From: CAZYBG01 sp964645155
Lineage (GTDB): Bacteria; Pseudomonadota; Alphaproteobacteria; Rhodobacterales; Rhodobacteraceae
NCBI GenBank assembly: GCA_964645155.1
Contig: CAZYBG010000009.1
Coordinates: forward strand, 1-63,825
Reading direction: 5' to 3'
Length of the DNA stretch: 63,825 bases
The translations under genes and the position numbers were made by a program. Positions 26,358 through 35,344 of this stretch are shown piece by piece (within the stretch, counting starts at the first letter, position 1; every line of letters starts with the position of its first letter). The notes under the pieces are model-generated. The model saw nothing but the letters and a program-made list of their open reading frames with translations, was not told where the DNA came from and did no database searches.

Positions 26358-27347
26358 CTAGCGCGGCGGATCGCCCAGCGCCGCAAGGATTTCCTCGGCC
26401 GCTGCCCCCGGGGCAATCTCGCCGCGCATGACCGCGTCCTCAAGCGCCGCCATCCGCGCCGCGAGCCCTGAATCGCGGCCCAGCCGGTCGATCAGGCCAC
26501 GGCGAACCTCGTCCTCGAACCAGTCGCGTGCCTGCTCCGCCCGCCGTGCGGCCAGGTGTCCCGCGGCCCGCCTGAAGTCGGCGAGCTCGCAGACCGCCGA
26601 CCACACCTCGGCGATCCCCTCTGCCTCGAGCGCCGAGGCGGTCATCGCCCGCGGGTATCCGGGCGGGTCCTCCGGCCGGCCGCGCAGCAGCCGGAGGGCG
26701 GCGGCATAGTCGCCGCAGGTGCGCAAGGCGGCCGGCTTCAACGCGCCATCGGCCTTGTTCACCACCACCAGGTCGGAAAGCTCGATGATCCCGCGCTTCA
26801 CGCCCTGCAGCTCGTCGCCGCCGCCCGGCGCGATGAGCAGGACGAAGACATCTGTCATGCCGGCGACCAGCGTCTCGGACTGGCCGACGCCGACCGTCTC
26901 GACCACGATCACGTCGAACCCGGCCGCCTCGCAGAGCGCCACCGCCTCGCGCGTGCGCCGGGCCACGCCGCCAAGCTCGGCGGCCGACGGCGAAGGGCGG
27001 ATATAGGCGCGCGGCTCGCGCGCCAGCCGCTCCATCCGCGTCTTGTCGCCGAGGATCGAGCCGCCCGACCGCGCCGACGAGGGGTCGACCGCCAGCACCG
27101 CCACCCGCAGGCCCTGCGCGGTCAGAAGCGTTCCGAACGCCTCCACGAAGGTCGACTTGCCGACCCCGGGGGCCCCCGACAGGCCGATCCGCAGGCTCTG
27201 CCGGCCGTGCCGGCCGGTCAGCCCCAGCAGCGTACGCGCGGCCGCGCGATGATCGGCCCGCGCGCTCTCGACCAGCGTGATGGCACGCGCCAGCGCCCGG
27301 CGCTCGCCGGCCAGCACACCGTCCGCGAGTTGCGCCAGATCGGTCAC
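26358..27347 (-). CDS. meaB: Methylmalonyl-CoA mutase-associated GTPase MeaB
   Basis: MeaB is a G3E-type P-loop GTPase that guards cobalamin loading of methylmalonyl-CoA mutase. The 329-residue protein has Walker A GAPGVGKST, AVDPSSARSGGSILGDKTRM, the ETVGVGQSE switch and the specificity motif NKAD. All are diagnostic of the MeaB/ArgK family. The GTG at 27347 follows GGGAGG with six bases between; the longer upstream frame lacks a ribosome site. The mutase genes are not in the window. The gene diverges from hrpB with 118 bases between starts. Confidence 0.93.
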   Translation of the reverse strand: MTDLAQLADGVLAGERRALARAITLVESARADHRAAARTLLGLTGRHGRQSLRIGLSGAPGVGKSTFVEAFGTLLTAQGLRVAVLAVDPSSARSGGSILGDKTRMERLAREPRAYIRPSPSAAELGGVARRTREAVALCEAAGFDVIVVETVGVGQSETLVAGMTDVFVLLIAPGGGDELQGVKRGIIELSDLVVVNKADGALKPAALRTCGDYAAALRLLRGRPEDPPGYPRAMTASALEAEGIAEVWSAVCELADFRRAAGHLAARRAEQARDWFEDEVRRGLIDRLGRDSGLAARMAALEDAVMRGEIAPGAAAEEILAALGDPPR

Positions 27348-27465
27348 GCGCGTCCTCCCGCTGTCATCGGTGCCTACATGCCGCCCCGCGCGGCCCGATG
27401 TCCAGCACGGGTCAAGCACGGGCAGGCGCTTTCCACCGCGCACGCGACACGCCATAAGCGCCGCG

Positions 27466-29919
27466 ATGACGCTGCCCATCGACGCCGTTCTGCCGGACCT
27501 GATCGACGCGCTCGGCCGCGCCGGCCGCGCCGTGCTCGAGGCGCCGCCGGGGGCCGGAAAGACGACCGGCGTGCCGCTGGCCCTGCTCGGCTCGGGCCTG
27601 GTTCCGGGGCGTATCGTCCTGCTTGAACCCCGCCGCCTCGCGGCGCGCGCGGCGGCCGAGCGCATGGCCGAGATGCTGGGCGAGCCCGTCGGCCGGAGGG
27701 TGGGCTACCGGATGCGCGGCGAGGCGCGGGTCTCGGTCGCCACCCGGGTCGAGGTCGTCACCGAAGGCATCCTGACGCGGATGCTCCAGTCGGATCCCGG
27801 CCTCGACGGGATCGGCGCGCTGATCTTCGACGAGTTCCACGAGCGCTCGCTGCATGCCGATCTCGGCCTTGCGCTCGCCTGGGAGGTGCGTGGCGCGCTC
27901 CGACCCGATCTCTTCATCCTGGTGATGTCGGCGACCCTCGATGCGGCGCCCATCGCCGCGCTGCTCGACGACGCGCCGATCCTCCGGACCGGCGGCCGCG
28001 CCTATCCGGTCGAGACGCAGTGGCTCGACCGCCCCACGGGCGACCGGCCGTTCGAGGCGGCGGTCGCCGACCTGATCGCATCGGCCTGCGCCGAAACCGA
28101 CGGCGGCGTGCTCGCCTTCCTGCCGGGCGAGGCGGAGATCCATCGCACCGGCCGGCTCCTGCAGGGCAGGTTGCCGGCCGATGCACGCATCCTGCCGCTG
28201 TTCGGCGCGATGGACTTCGCCGCGCAGCGCGCCGCGATCGCGCCGGTGCCGGCCGGCCGCAAGGTGGTCCTTGCCACCGCGATCGCCGAGACCTCGCTGA
28301 CGATCGAAGACGTCCGGGTCGTGGTCGATGGCGGCCGCGCCCGGCGGTCGCGCTTCGATCCCGCCTCGGGGATGGCGCGGCTCGTCACCGAACGGGTCGC
28401 CCGGGCCGAGGCCAACCAGCGCCGTGGCCGCGCCGGACGGCTGGCGCCTGGCTTCTGCTATCGCCTCTGGACCCGGGGCGAGGAGGGCGCCCTTGCCGCC
28501 TTCCCGCCGGCCGAGATCGAGGTCGCCGACCTCGCCGGCTTCGCGCTCGACCTCGCGCTCTGGGGGGTGGGCACCGGCGAGGGTCTCGCTCTGCTCACCC
28601 CGCCGAACCCCGGCGCGCTCGCCGCGGCGCGGACGCTGCTGGCCGATCTCGGCGCCCTCGATGCCGCCGGCCGGATCACCGGGCACGGGCGCGCGCTCGC
28701 CGCGCTGCCGCTCCATCCCCGCCTCGGCCACATGCTGTCGCAGGCCGGCCGGCCGGCCGCTATGCTTGCCGCGCTGCTCGCCGAACGCGACCCGATCCGC
28801 GGTGCACCGGCCGATCTCGGGCTCAGGCTCGAGGCGGTCGAGGATCCGCGCCGCACCGAGGCGGAACATCCCTGGCGGGTTCACCGCGCCACGGTCGAGC
28901 GTATCCGCGCCGAGGCGAAGCGGCTCGCCCGCGTGGCGCCCGCGATGCCTCCGTCGCACGACGTCGCCGCGATGGCCGCGCTTGCCTATCCCGACCGCAT
29001 CGCGCTCCGCCGCGACGGCGAGGCGCCGCGCTACGTGCTGTCGGGCGGCAAGGGCGCGCGCCTCGACGATGCCGACCCGCTGGCCCGCAGCCGGTTCCTC
29101 GTGGCGACGGAGCTCGACGGAGATCCGCGCGAGGCGCGCATCCGGCAGGCGATCGCGATCGACGAGCCGACGCTGCGCCGCGTCTTCGCCGGGCGCATCG
29201 CCTGGCACGAGGTCTGCGAATGGTCGCGGCGCGACGGCCGGGTGACGGCCCGGCGCCGCGAGATGCTGGGTGCCCTGGTGCTCGACGACCGGCCCTGGCC
29301 CGATGCGCCCGCCGATGTCCTGGCGCGCGCCGCCGCCGATGGCGTCAGGCTTCTCGGCCTCGCGGCGCTCGGCTGGTCCGATGTGGCGCGCGGGCTCCGC
29401 GACCGTGTCGCCTTCCTGCGGCGGGAGGGCGAGGACCTGCCCGACCTGTCCGACGATGCGCTGGTCGGCGCGCTCGACGACTGGCTCGGGCCGTCGCTCG
29501 CCGGTGTCCGCACGGCGGCCGACCTTGGCGCCATCGACCCCGTCGACCCGCTTCGCCATCGCCTCGGCTGGGCGGCGGTCGAGCGGGTGGACCGCCTCGC
29601 GCCGCCGGTCTTCGAGACGCCATTGGGCCGCCGGGTGCCGGTCGACTACGCCGGCGAGGCGCCGGGCGTTGCCGTGCGGCTGCAGGAGATGTTCGGCCTG
29701 ACCCGCCACCCGGTCATCGGGCCGCGGCGCCTGCCGCTCCGGATCACGCTGCTGTCGCCCGCCGGACGCCCGGTGCAGACCACCACGGACCTGCCGGGCT
29801 TCTGGGCGAGTTCCTATGCCGATGTCCGCAAGGACATGCGCGGCCGCTACCCCCGGCACCCCTGGCCCGAGGACCCGACGGCCGCGGCGCCGACGCTCCG
29901 GGCCAAGCCGCGGGCCTAG
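27466..29919 (+). CDS. hrpB: ATP-dependent RNA helicase HrpB
   Basis: This 817-residue DEAH/DExH-type helicase is of normal HrpB length. Motif I is APPGAGKTT near residue 25, motif II is DEFH (in FDEFHERSLHADLG), motif III is MSATLD, and motif VI is QRRGRAGR. The C-terminal part carries the HrpB-specific domain ending in RKDMRGRYPRHPWPEDP. The biological role of HrpB is poorly known. The ATG at 27466 is the first methionine that matches the family start (LPIDAVLPDLIDALG). The stop overlaps the convergent gnd stop by four bases. Confidence 0.95.
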   Translation: MTLPIDAVLPDLIDALGRAGRAVLEAPPGAGKTTGVPLALLGSGLVPGRIVLLEPRRLAARAAAERMAEMLGEPVGRRVGYRMRGEARVSVATRVEVVTEGILTRMLQSDPGLDGIGALIFDEFHERSLHADLGLALAWEVRGALRPDLFILVMSATLDAAPIAALLDDAPILRTGGRAYPVETQWLDRPTGDRPFEAAVADLIASACAETDGGVLAFLPGEAEIHRTGRLLQGRLPADARILPLFGAMDFAAQRAAIAPVPAGRKVVLATAIAETSLTIEDVRVVVDGGRARRSRFDPASGMARLVTERVARAEANQRRGRAGRLAPGFCYRLWTRGEEGALAAFPPAEIEVADLAGFALDLALWGVGTGEGLALLTPPNPGALAAARTLLADLGALDAAGRITGHGRALAALPLHPRLGHMLSQAGRPAAMLAALLAERDPIRGAPADLGLRLEAVEDPRRTEAEHPWRVHRATVERIRAEAKRLARVAPAMPPSHDVAAMAALAYPDRIALRRDGEAPRYVLSGGKGARLDDADPLARSRFLVATELDGDPREARIRQAIAIDEPTLRRVFAGRIAWHEVCEWSRRDGRVTARRREMLGALVLDDRPWPDAPADVLARAAADGVRLLGLAALGWSDVARGLRDRVAFLRREGEDLPDLSDDALVGALDDWLGPSLAGVRTAADLGAIDPVDPLRHRLGWAAVERVDRLAPPVFETPLGRRVPVDYAGEAPGVAVRLQEMFGLTRHPVIGPRRLPLRITLLSPAGRPVQTTTDLPGFWASSYADVRKDMRGRYPRHPWPEDPTAAAPTLRAKPRA

Positions 29920-31322
29920 CGATCCGCCCAGGGGCCGTGATGCGTGCCGGGTCCGTCGATCCGCTCGAAGCCGTGCGCGCCGAAGTAGTCGCGCTGGGCC
30001 TGGATCAGGTTCGTGGTGCCGCGGGCGGTGCGGATCGTGTCGAGATAGGCCAGCGCGGCCGAGAGGGCCGGCGCCGGGACGCCGGCCGCCGCGGCCGCCG
30101 CCACCGTCCGCCGCAGGGCGGGGGCCGCCTCGTCCAGCCGGGCGGCGAAGTAGGGCGCAAGCGCCAGAAGTCCGTGCGGGACGCCGCCGCGGAACGCCTG
30201 CGCGATGTCGTCGAGCAGGACCGAACGGATGATGCAGCCGGCGCGCCAGACCTCGGCGGTCGCCGCCAGGTCGAGGCTCCAGCCGAACTCGCGCGACGCC
30301 GCAGCGAGGAGCGAGAAGCCCTGCGAGAGCGCGAGGATCCGTCCGGCGAGCAGGGCGAGTTCGAGGTCGCCCTCGGTCGGCACCGGGCCGTGCAGACGGC
30401 CCGGACCGGCGAGGAGGCCGGCGCCATCGGCCCGCGCCTCGGCTGCGGCCGACCAGGCGCGCGCGGCCACGGCCGCCTCGATCACCGTCGCAGGGACGCC
30501 GAGGCGCTGCGCCTCGATCACCGTCCAGCGGCCGGTGCCCTTCTGCCCGGCCCGGTCGGCGATGATGTCCACCACCGGCGCCCCCGTCCCCGGGTCGGTC
30601 GCCCGCAGCACTGCGGCCGTGATCTCGGTCAGGTAGGCGTTGAGCGGGCCGCCGTTCCATCCGTCGAACACCGCGCCGATCGCCTCGGCGGCCCGCCCGT
30701 CGTGGCGCAGGAGGCCGTAGATCTCGGCGATGAGCTGCATGTCGGCATATTCGATCCCGTTGTGGACCGTCTTCACGAAATGTCCCGCGCCGTCGGCGCC
30801 GAGGCGGCGCGCGCAGGGCATCCCCGCGAACCGCGCCGCGATGCCTTCGAGGATGTCGGCCACCGCGTCCCAGGCCTCGGCCGGGCCGCCGGCCATGAGC
30901 GAGGGCCCGTGCCGCGCGCCGTCCTCGCCCCCCGAGACGCCGAGCCCGATGAAGCCGAGCCCGCCGGCGGCGAGCGCCTCGGCCCGGCGGCGGGTGTCGT
31001 GGAAATCCGCGTTGCCGGCATCGACAAGGATGTCGCCCGGGCCGAGGAGCGGTCGGTAGAGCGCGATCTGCTCGTCGACGGCGGCGCCGGCCTGGACCAT
31101 CAGAAGCACCACCCGCGGCCGGGACAGCGCGCCGACCAGTGCCTCGGGCGTCTCGGCGCCGATCAGGCGGTCGGCCAGCGGGCCGGCTTCGACGAGGAAC
31201 TCGGCCACCCGCGCCGTCGTCCGGTTCGTGACCGCGACACGGAACCCCGTCTCGGCCATGTTGAGCGCAAGCGCCGAGCCCATCGTGCCGAGGCCCACGA
31301 GCCCGATCCGCGCCCCGTCCAT
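29916..31322 (-). CDS. gnd: 6-phosphogluconate dehydrogenase, decarboxylating
   Basis: This 468-residue enzyme of the oxidative pentose phosphate pathway converts 6-phosphogluconate to ribulose-5-phosphate and CO2, normally making NADPH. The nucleotide fold GLGTMG is at residues 10-15. The catalytic segment GHFVKTVHNGIEYADMQL is intact, as are GVSGGEDGARHGPSLM and the C-terminal RDYFGAHGFERID. The length marks the long, classical Gnd form. The first intergenic bases upstream hold an 11-base tandem repeat. Convergent with hrpB. Confidence 0.96.
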   Translation of the reverse strand: MDGARIGLVGLGTMGSALALNMAETGFRVAVTNRTTARVAEFLVEAGPLADRLIGAETPEALVGALSRPRVVLLMVQAGAAVDEQIALYRPLLGPGDILVDAGNADFHDTRRRAEALAAGGLGFIGLGVSGGEDGARHGPSLMAGGPAEAWDAVADILEGIAARFAGMPCARRLGADGAGHFVKTVHNGIEYADMQLIAEIYGLLRHDGRAAEAIGAVFDGWNGGPLNAYLTEITAAVLRATDPGTGAPVVDIIADRAGQKGTGRWTVIEAQRLGVPATVIEAAVAARAWSAAAEARADGAGLLAGPGRLHGPVPTEGDLELALLAGRILALSQGFSLLAAASREFGWSLDLAATAEVWRAGCIIRSVLLDDIAQAFRGGVPHGLLALAPYFAARLDEAAPALRRTVAAAAAAGVPAPALSAALAYLDTIRTARGTTNLIQAQRDYFGAHGFERIDGPGTHHGPWADR

Positions 31323-31340
31323 CGCCCGCCCCCCTCAAGT

Positions 31341-31378
31341 CGCCGCCAGATCGCCGCCAGATCGCCGCCAGATCGCCG
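31341..31378. repeat. 11-base tandem repeat, about 3.4 copies
   Basis: CGCCGCCAGAT is repeated exactly at 31341, 31352 and 31363, followed by a partial copy. It lies in the 112-base gap between the gnd start and the argF stop. Copy number may vary by slippage. It is far too short and unspaced for a CRISPR array, and no function is evident. Confidence 0.85.
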
Positions 31379-31434
31379 TCCGTCGATACGGCAGCTTACC
31401 GTCGCGACCGGCGGTGGCAAGCGCCCCCGGGGCG

Positions 31435-32361
31435 TCAGACGCCGAGGCACCAGCGCAGGATCGCCTTCTGCGCGTGCAGCCGGTTCTCCGCCTCGTCGAA
31501 GATCACCGAATGCGGGCCGTCCATCACCGCGCTCGTCGCCTCGTCGTTCCGGTGCGCGGGCAGGCAGTGCATGAAAAGTGCGTCGGGCTTGGCAAGTGCC
31601 ATCAGGTGCTCGTTCACCTGATAGGGTCGCAGCTGGTTGTGGCGCCGCTCGCGCGCGCTTTCGGCGTCGTGCATGCTGACCCATGTGTCGGTCACGACGA
31701 GGTCGGCGCCCGCCACCGCCCGCTCGGGGTCGCGCTCGATGGTGATCGGCCGGCCCTTCGTCGCGGCGAAGTCGAGCCACGCCCGCTCGGGGTCGAGCGT
31801 CTCGGGCCCGGTGAAGGTGAGGTCGAAGCCGAACTGTGCCGCGGCATGGGCGAACGAGGCGAAGACGTTGTTGCCGTCGCCCGACCACACCACCTTGCGC
31901 CCCGCGATCGGGCCGCGATGTTCCTCGTAGGTCATCACGTCGGCCATGATCTGGCAGGGATGGGTGCGGTTGGTGAGCCCGTTGATGACCGGCACCGTCG
32001 CGTGCTCGGCCATCTCCAGCAGCGTCGCCTCCTCGAAGGTGCGGATCATGATGAGGTCGACATAGCGGCTGAGGACGCGGGCGGTGTCGGCGATGGTCTC
32101 GCCATGGCCAAGCTGCATCTCGCGGCCCGACAGCACCATCGTCTCGCCGCCCATCTGCCGGACGCCGACATCGAAGCTGACCCTGGTGCGGGTCGAGGGC
32201 TTCTCGAAGATCAGCGCGACCATCCGGCCGCGGAGCGGCTGCTCGTCGTCGCGCTCGCCCTTCGGGCGGCCGTTGCGCGCCGCCTTGATGGCAAGGGCGC
32301 GGTCGATCATCGACCGCAGCGCGGCCGGGTCGGTCGTGTGGATGTCAAGGAAGTGCTGCAT
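31435..32361 (-). CDS. argF: Ornithine carbamoyltransferase
   Basis: ArgF makes citrulline from ornithine and carbamoyl phosphate in arginine biosynthesis. The 308-residue protein has the carbamoyl-phosphate site STRTR (in FEKPSTRTRVSFDVG), HPCQIMAD, the ornithine-binding segment DTWVSM and the catalytic HCLP motif (FMHCLPAHR). No residue is missing. It is last in the argD-GNAT-argF run on the minus strand, 83 bases after the acetyltransferase, and may have a weak promoter of its own in that gap. Confidence 0.96.
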   Translation of the reverse strand: MQHFLDIHTTDPAALRSMIDRALAIKAARNGRPKGERDDEQPLRGRMVALIFEKPSTRTRVSFDVGVRQMGGETMVLSGREMQLGHGETIADTARVLSRYVDLIMIRTFEEATLLEMAEHATVPVINGLTNRTHPCQIMADVMTYEEHRGPIAGRKVVWSGDGNNVFASFAHAAAQFGFDLTFTGPETLDPERAWLDFAATKGRPITIERDPERAVAGADLVVTDTWVSMHDAESARERRHNQLRPYQVNEHLMALAKPDALFMHCLPAHRNDEATSAVMDGPHSVIFDEAENRLHAQKAILRWCLGV

Positions 32362-32444
32362 GGCGGCTGGCTCTCTGCCTGGGCCGGGGTCCGGAGGCTG
32401 CCTGCCTTCCGGACCGGCCGGGAAGATCTGGACGAAGCGGGCGA

Positions 32445-32942
32445 TCAGTCGGGACGGAACTCCATGACCAGGACCGGGTCGCCGTCCTCGCAGGGGCGGA
32501 TCGCGTCCCCGGCGAAACCGGCTCGTCGATAGGCGCGGAGGGCGCGCTCGTTCGCGGGATCGGGGTCGATCACCACCTTCGGGCAGCCTGCCGCGAGAAG
32601 GTCGAGGGCGCGCTGGCGCAGGTAGGCGCTGGCATGGCCCCGGCCGAGCATCGAGGGCTCGCCCAGGAACGTGTCCATGCCGCGGGCGCCGGGCGGGTAT
32701 TCCGCATAGTGCGGCATGTCCCAGTGATCGACGGGATAGTCCTGCACATAGGCGAAGGGGTGGCCGTCGAGGCAGACGATCCGCATGTCGGTCGGGCCGG
32801 TGTCGATGTCCTCCTCGATCAGCGCGATCTCCGTGTCGGGATCGCCCCACCATGCCCGCACATGCGGCTCGGCCAGCCAGCGGCGAAGCAGCGGATAGTC
32901 CGCCCGCGTCAGCGGCACGAAGCCGTAGTCAGGCCGCGGCAT
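32445..32942 (-). CDS. GNAT acetyltransferase, AAC(6')-like
   Basis: This 165-residue acetyltransferase sits between argD and argF, with its start inside the end of argD (ATG 32940-32942; argD stop 32929-32931). It resembles the AAC(6')/RimJ-like branch: GFVPLTRADYPLLRRWLAEPHVRAWWG at the start, then a glycine-rich CoA loop (LGRGHASAYLR) and IDPDPANERALRAYRRAGF. That last motif is common to aminoglycoside 6'-N-acetyltransferases and siderophore-type acetyltransferases. Neither resistance nor a role in arginine synthesis can be claimed from sequence. Co-translation with argD is the only functional hint. Confidence 0.82.
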   Translation of the reverse strand: MPRPDYGFVPLTRADYPLLRRWLAEPHVRAWWGDPDTEIALIEEDIDTGPTDMRIVCLDGHPFAYVQDYPVDHWDMPHYAEYPPGARGMDTFLGEPSMLGRGHASAYLRQRALDLLAAGCPKVVIDPDPANERALRAYRRAGFAGDAIRPCEDGDPVLVMEFRPD

Positions 32943-34110
32943 CGGCGCGGACCGCCTGCGCCGCACGGTCGAGCCGCGCGACGGCCTCGGCGATCTCCTC
33001 GTCGGTGATCGTCAGCGGCGGCAGGAGGCGCAGGACGTTGTCCGACGCCGGCACCGTCAGCACTTCCTCGGCATAGCCCGCCTTGACCACATCGGTGTTC
33101 GCGGCACGGCACCTGAGGCCGAGCATCAGGCCCGATCCGCGCACGCCTGCGAACACCTCGCCGCGGGCCGCGACGAGGCCCTCGAGCTTCTGCCGGAACA
33201 GCCCCGCCTTGCGGTTCACTTCGGCCAGGAAGGCGGGATCGGCGACGATCTCCATCACCGCGAGCCCGACCGCGCAGGCCAGCGGGTTGCCGCCATAGGT
33301 CGAGCCGTGCGTCCCCGCCGTCATGCTCGCCGCGGCGCGCCCGGTGGCGAGGACGGCGCCCAGCGGGAAGCCGCCGCCGATGCCCTTGGCGACCATCATG
33401 ATGTCGGGCTCCACCCCCGCCCATTCGTGGGCGAAGAGGCGGCCCGTCCGGCCCATGCCGCACTGCACCTCGTCGAGGATGAGGAGCGCGCCGGTCTCGT
33501 CGCAGAGGTCGCGCAGGCCCTTCAGGCACTGGTCGGGCAGCGGCCGGATGCCGCCTTCGCCCTGCACCGGCTCGATCAGGATCGCGGCGGTGTCCGGCCC
33601 GACCGCGGCGCGCAGCGCCTCGTGGTCGCCCCATTGCAGGTGCACGAAGCCCGGCATCAGCGGGCCGTAGCCCTTGACCATCTTCTCGGACCCCGCCGCG
33701 GCGATGGCCCCGGTCGAGCGGCCGTGGAACGAGCCCTCGAAGGTCACGATCTCGATCCGCGCCTCGCCCTTCTCGTGCCAGTGCCGGCGGGCCATCTTGA
33801 TCGCAAGCTCCGCCGCCTCGGTGCCGGAATTGGTGAAGAACACGGTGTCGGCGAAGGTCGCCTCGACCAGCGCGTCGGCCAGCGCCTGCTGGGCGGGGAT
33901 CTGGTAGAGGTTCGAGGTGTGCCAGAGCTTGCCGGCCTGCTCGGTCAGCGCGGCCACCAGCGCCGGATGGGCATGGCCCAGCGCATTGACCGCGATGCCC
34001 GCGCCGAGGTCGAGGAAGCGGCGGCCGTCGGCCTCGACAAGCCAGCTTCCCTCGCCCCGCACGAAGCTCAGGGGCGCACGATTGTAGGTCGGCAGGACGG
34101 AGGCGATCAT
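32929..34110 (-). CDS. argD: Acetylornithine aminotransferase
   Basis: This 393-residue class-III PLP aminotransferase makes N-acetylornithine and, in many bacteria, also serves lysine synthesis. The cofactor pocket shows FFTNSGTEAAELAIK and TFEGSFHGRSTGAI. The PLP lysine lies in MVAKGIGGGFPLGA, and the aspartate in LILDEVQCGMGRTG. I chose ATG at 34110 (GAGGA about nine bases before it); a start ten codons earlier is in frame but adds an atypical N-terminus. First gene of the argD-GNAT-argF group. The upstream 211-base gap shows nothing I can name. Confidence 0.94.
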   Translation of the reverse strand: MIASVLPTYNRAPLSFVRGEGSWLVEADGRRFLDLGAGIAVNALGHAHPALVAALTEQAGKLWHTSNLYQIPAQQALADALVEATFADTVFFTNSGTEAAELAIKMARRHWHEKGEARIEIVTFEGSFHGRSTGAIAAAGSEKMVKGYGPLMPGFVHLQWGDHEALRAAVGPDTAAILIEPVQGEGGIRPLPDQCLKGLRDLCDETGALLILDEVQCGMGRTGRLFAHEWAGVEPDIMMVAKGIGGGFPLGAVLATGRAAASMTAGTHGSTYGGNPLACAVGLAVMEIVADPAFLAEVNRKAGLFRQKLEGLVAARGEVFAGVRGSGLMLGLRCRAANTDVVKAGYAEEVLTVPASDNVLRLLPPLTITDEEIAEAVARLDRAAQAVRADAAA

Positions 34111-34321
34111 CGGCAACGGTCCTCGGGTGCAAGGGCCCACAGGTGCCTGAGGCGCGGGGCCGAGTCAACGAAGGGTGCAGGACGGGAGATGGCCGCAAGG
34201 GCGCGGCGGCGCGCGGGTCAGACGCCTCGGCGTCGGCGCAGGGCGACTTGGGGTCGGGCGGGGCGACGGACCAGCATCGGCAACGCATACCCGGTGGCCC
34301 GGCGCCTGTAAAGCGGCGCGA

Positions 34322-35188
34322 TCAGGCGGGCAGCGGCTCGATCGCGCGGCGATAGAGGTGCCAGGTCGCATGGCCCAGAAGCGGCAGCACGAAGGCAAGG
34401 CCCACAAGCGCGGGCAGCGCGCCGAGGGTCAGCGACACCGCCACGATCAGCCCCCAGATCGCGACCGTCCGCGGGTTGCGCCGCGCGACCGCGATCGAGG
34501 CCGAGACCGCTGCCGGCACCCCGACACCCCGGTCGAGCACCAGCGGGAACGAGACGATGCTGATCGCGAGCGCGGCGGCCGCGAAGACCCCGCCGACCGC
34601 GACGCCGATCACCATCATCGCCCAGCCCGCGGGCGTCGTCAGGACATCGCTCACGAACTGCCCGAGCGAGACCGGCGCCTCGGGGCCGAGGGTAAGCCGG
34701 TAGATCCAGTTGGCGCACACCATCCAGCCCACGAACAGGCCGAACAGGTAGATGCCAAGGACGAGGATCTGGCTCAATGCGGGCGAGGACAGCGGCGCGA
34801 ACACGTCGCCCCAGCCTGCCGGCATGCCCTTCTCGCGCCGCCGGCTGAGCTCGTAGAGCCCGACGCCCGCCAGCGGCCCGACGATCGCGAAGCCGGAGAC
34901 CAGCGGAAAGACCAGCGGCAGCAGCTCGCGATCGAACGCGAACCATGCGAGCGTAAGCCCGGCCAGCGGATAGACGACGCAGAGCGCGATGACGTCGCTG
35001 CGGAACGCCGCGAAATCCTCCGCCCCGCTACGCAGCGCTGCGCGGATGTCGTCTACCGTGATGTCGCGGATGACGATCGGCGCGCTGGCGTCACCGCCGA
35101 TCGAGGACGCGGCGGAGCCGACATATCGGCCCGCGCCGAACAACGTCCGCGCGGTCCACGACAGCGGGTTTCCGATGGTTCTGGCCAT
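34322..35188 (-). CDS. DUF2189 integral membrane protein
   Basis: This 288-residue membrane protein has about six or seven hydrophobic segments, including LCVVYPLAGLTLAWFAF and ILVLGIYLFGLFVGWMV. It matches the alphaproteobacterial DUF2189 family, whose function is unknown. The N-terminal 60 residues are soluble (VIRDITVDDIRAALRSGAEDF is a recurring family segment). The ATG at 35188 is preceded by GAAGGG at nine bases. An ATG three codons earlier abuts the same site too closely. No link to neighbours is visible. Confidence 0.8.
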   Translation of the reverse strand: MARTIGNPLSWTARTLFGAGRYVGSAASSIGGDASAPIVIRDITVDDIRAALRSGAEDFAAFRSDVIALCVVYPLAGLTLAWFAFDRELLPLVFPLVSGFAIVGPLAGVGLYELSRRREKGMPAGWGDVFAPLSSPALSQILVLGIYLFGLFVGWMVCANWIYRLTLGPEAPVSLGQFVSDVLTTPAGWAMMVIGVAVGGVFAAAALAISIVSFPLVLDRGVGVPAAVSASIAVARRNPRTVAIWGLIVAVSLTLGALPALVGLAFVLPLLGHATWHLYRRAIEPLPA

Positions 35189-35344
35189 GGGCGCCATCCC
35201 TTCATGCTGGGCGAGCCGACCGTACTTCCGCGACTTCCGCGCGGGCGCGATGCCGCAGGGCGCCAGCTCCGACGGGCGGAGGATAGCACAACTTTCCCGG
35301 CAGTGACGTCACAAACCGTCGACCGCCCAGTGACCGCGCGCGCG

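Noticed and set aside
22955..26431. An open frame of about 1150 codons on the plus strand, antisense to the dynamin operon
   Set aside because: The minus strand carries intact GTPase motifs; the plus-strand product is Arg/His-rich with no domain.
26039..26443. N-terminal extension of the 145-residue protein and other short frames in the same region
   Set aside because: The added residues are basic, lack a ribosome site and run into meaB; the region looks regulatory.
27412..31338. Very long antisense frames over hrpB and gnd (up to about 1300 codons)
   Set aside because: They mirror the codon bias of the real genes on the other strand and contain no recognisable motif.
31341..31378. Tandem repeat as a CRISPR array
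   Set aside because: Units are 11 bases with no spacers and no cas genes are near.
32445..32942. Calling the GNAT gene an aminoglycoside resistance gene
   Set aside because: Similarity is at family level only and the setting is biosynthetic, not mobile.
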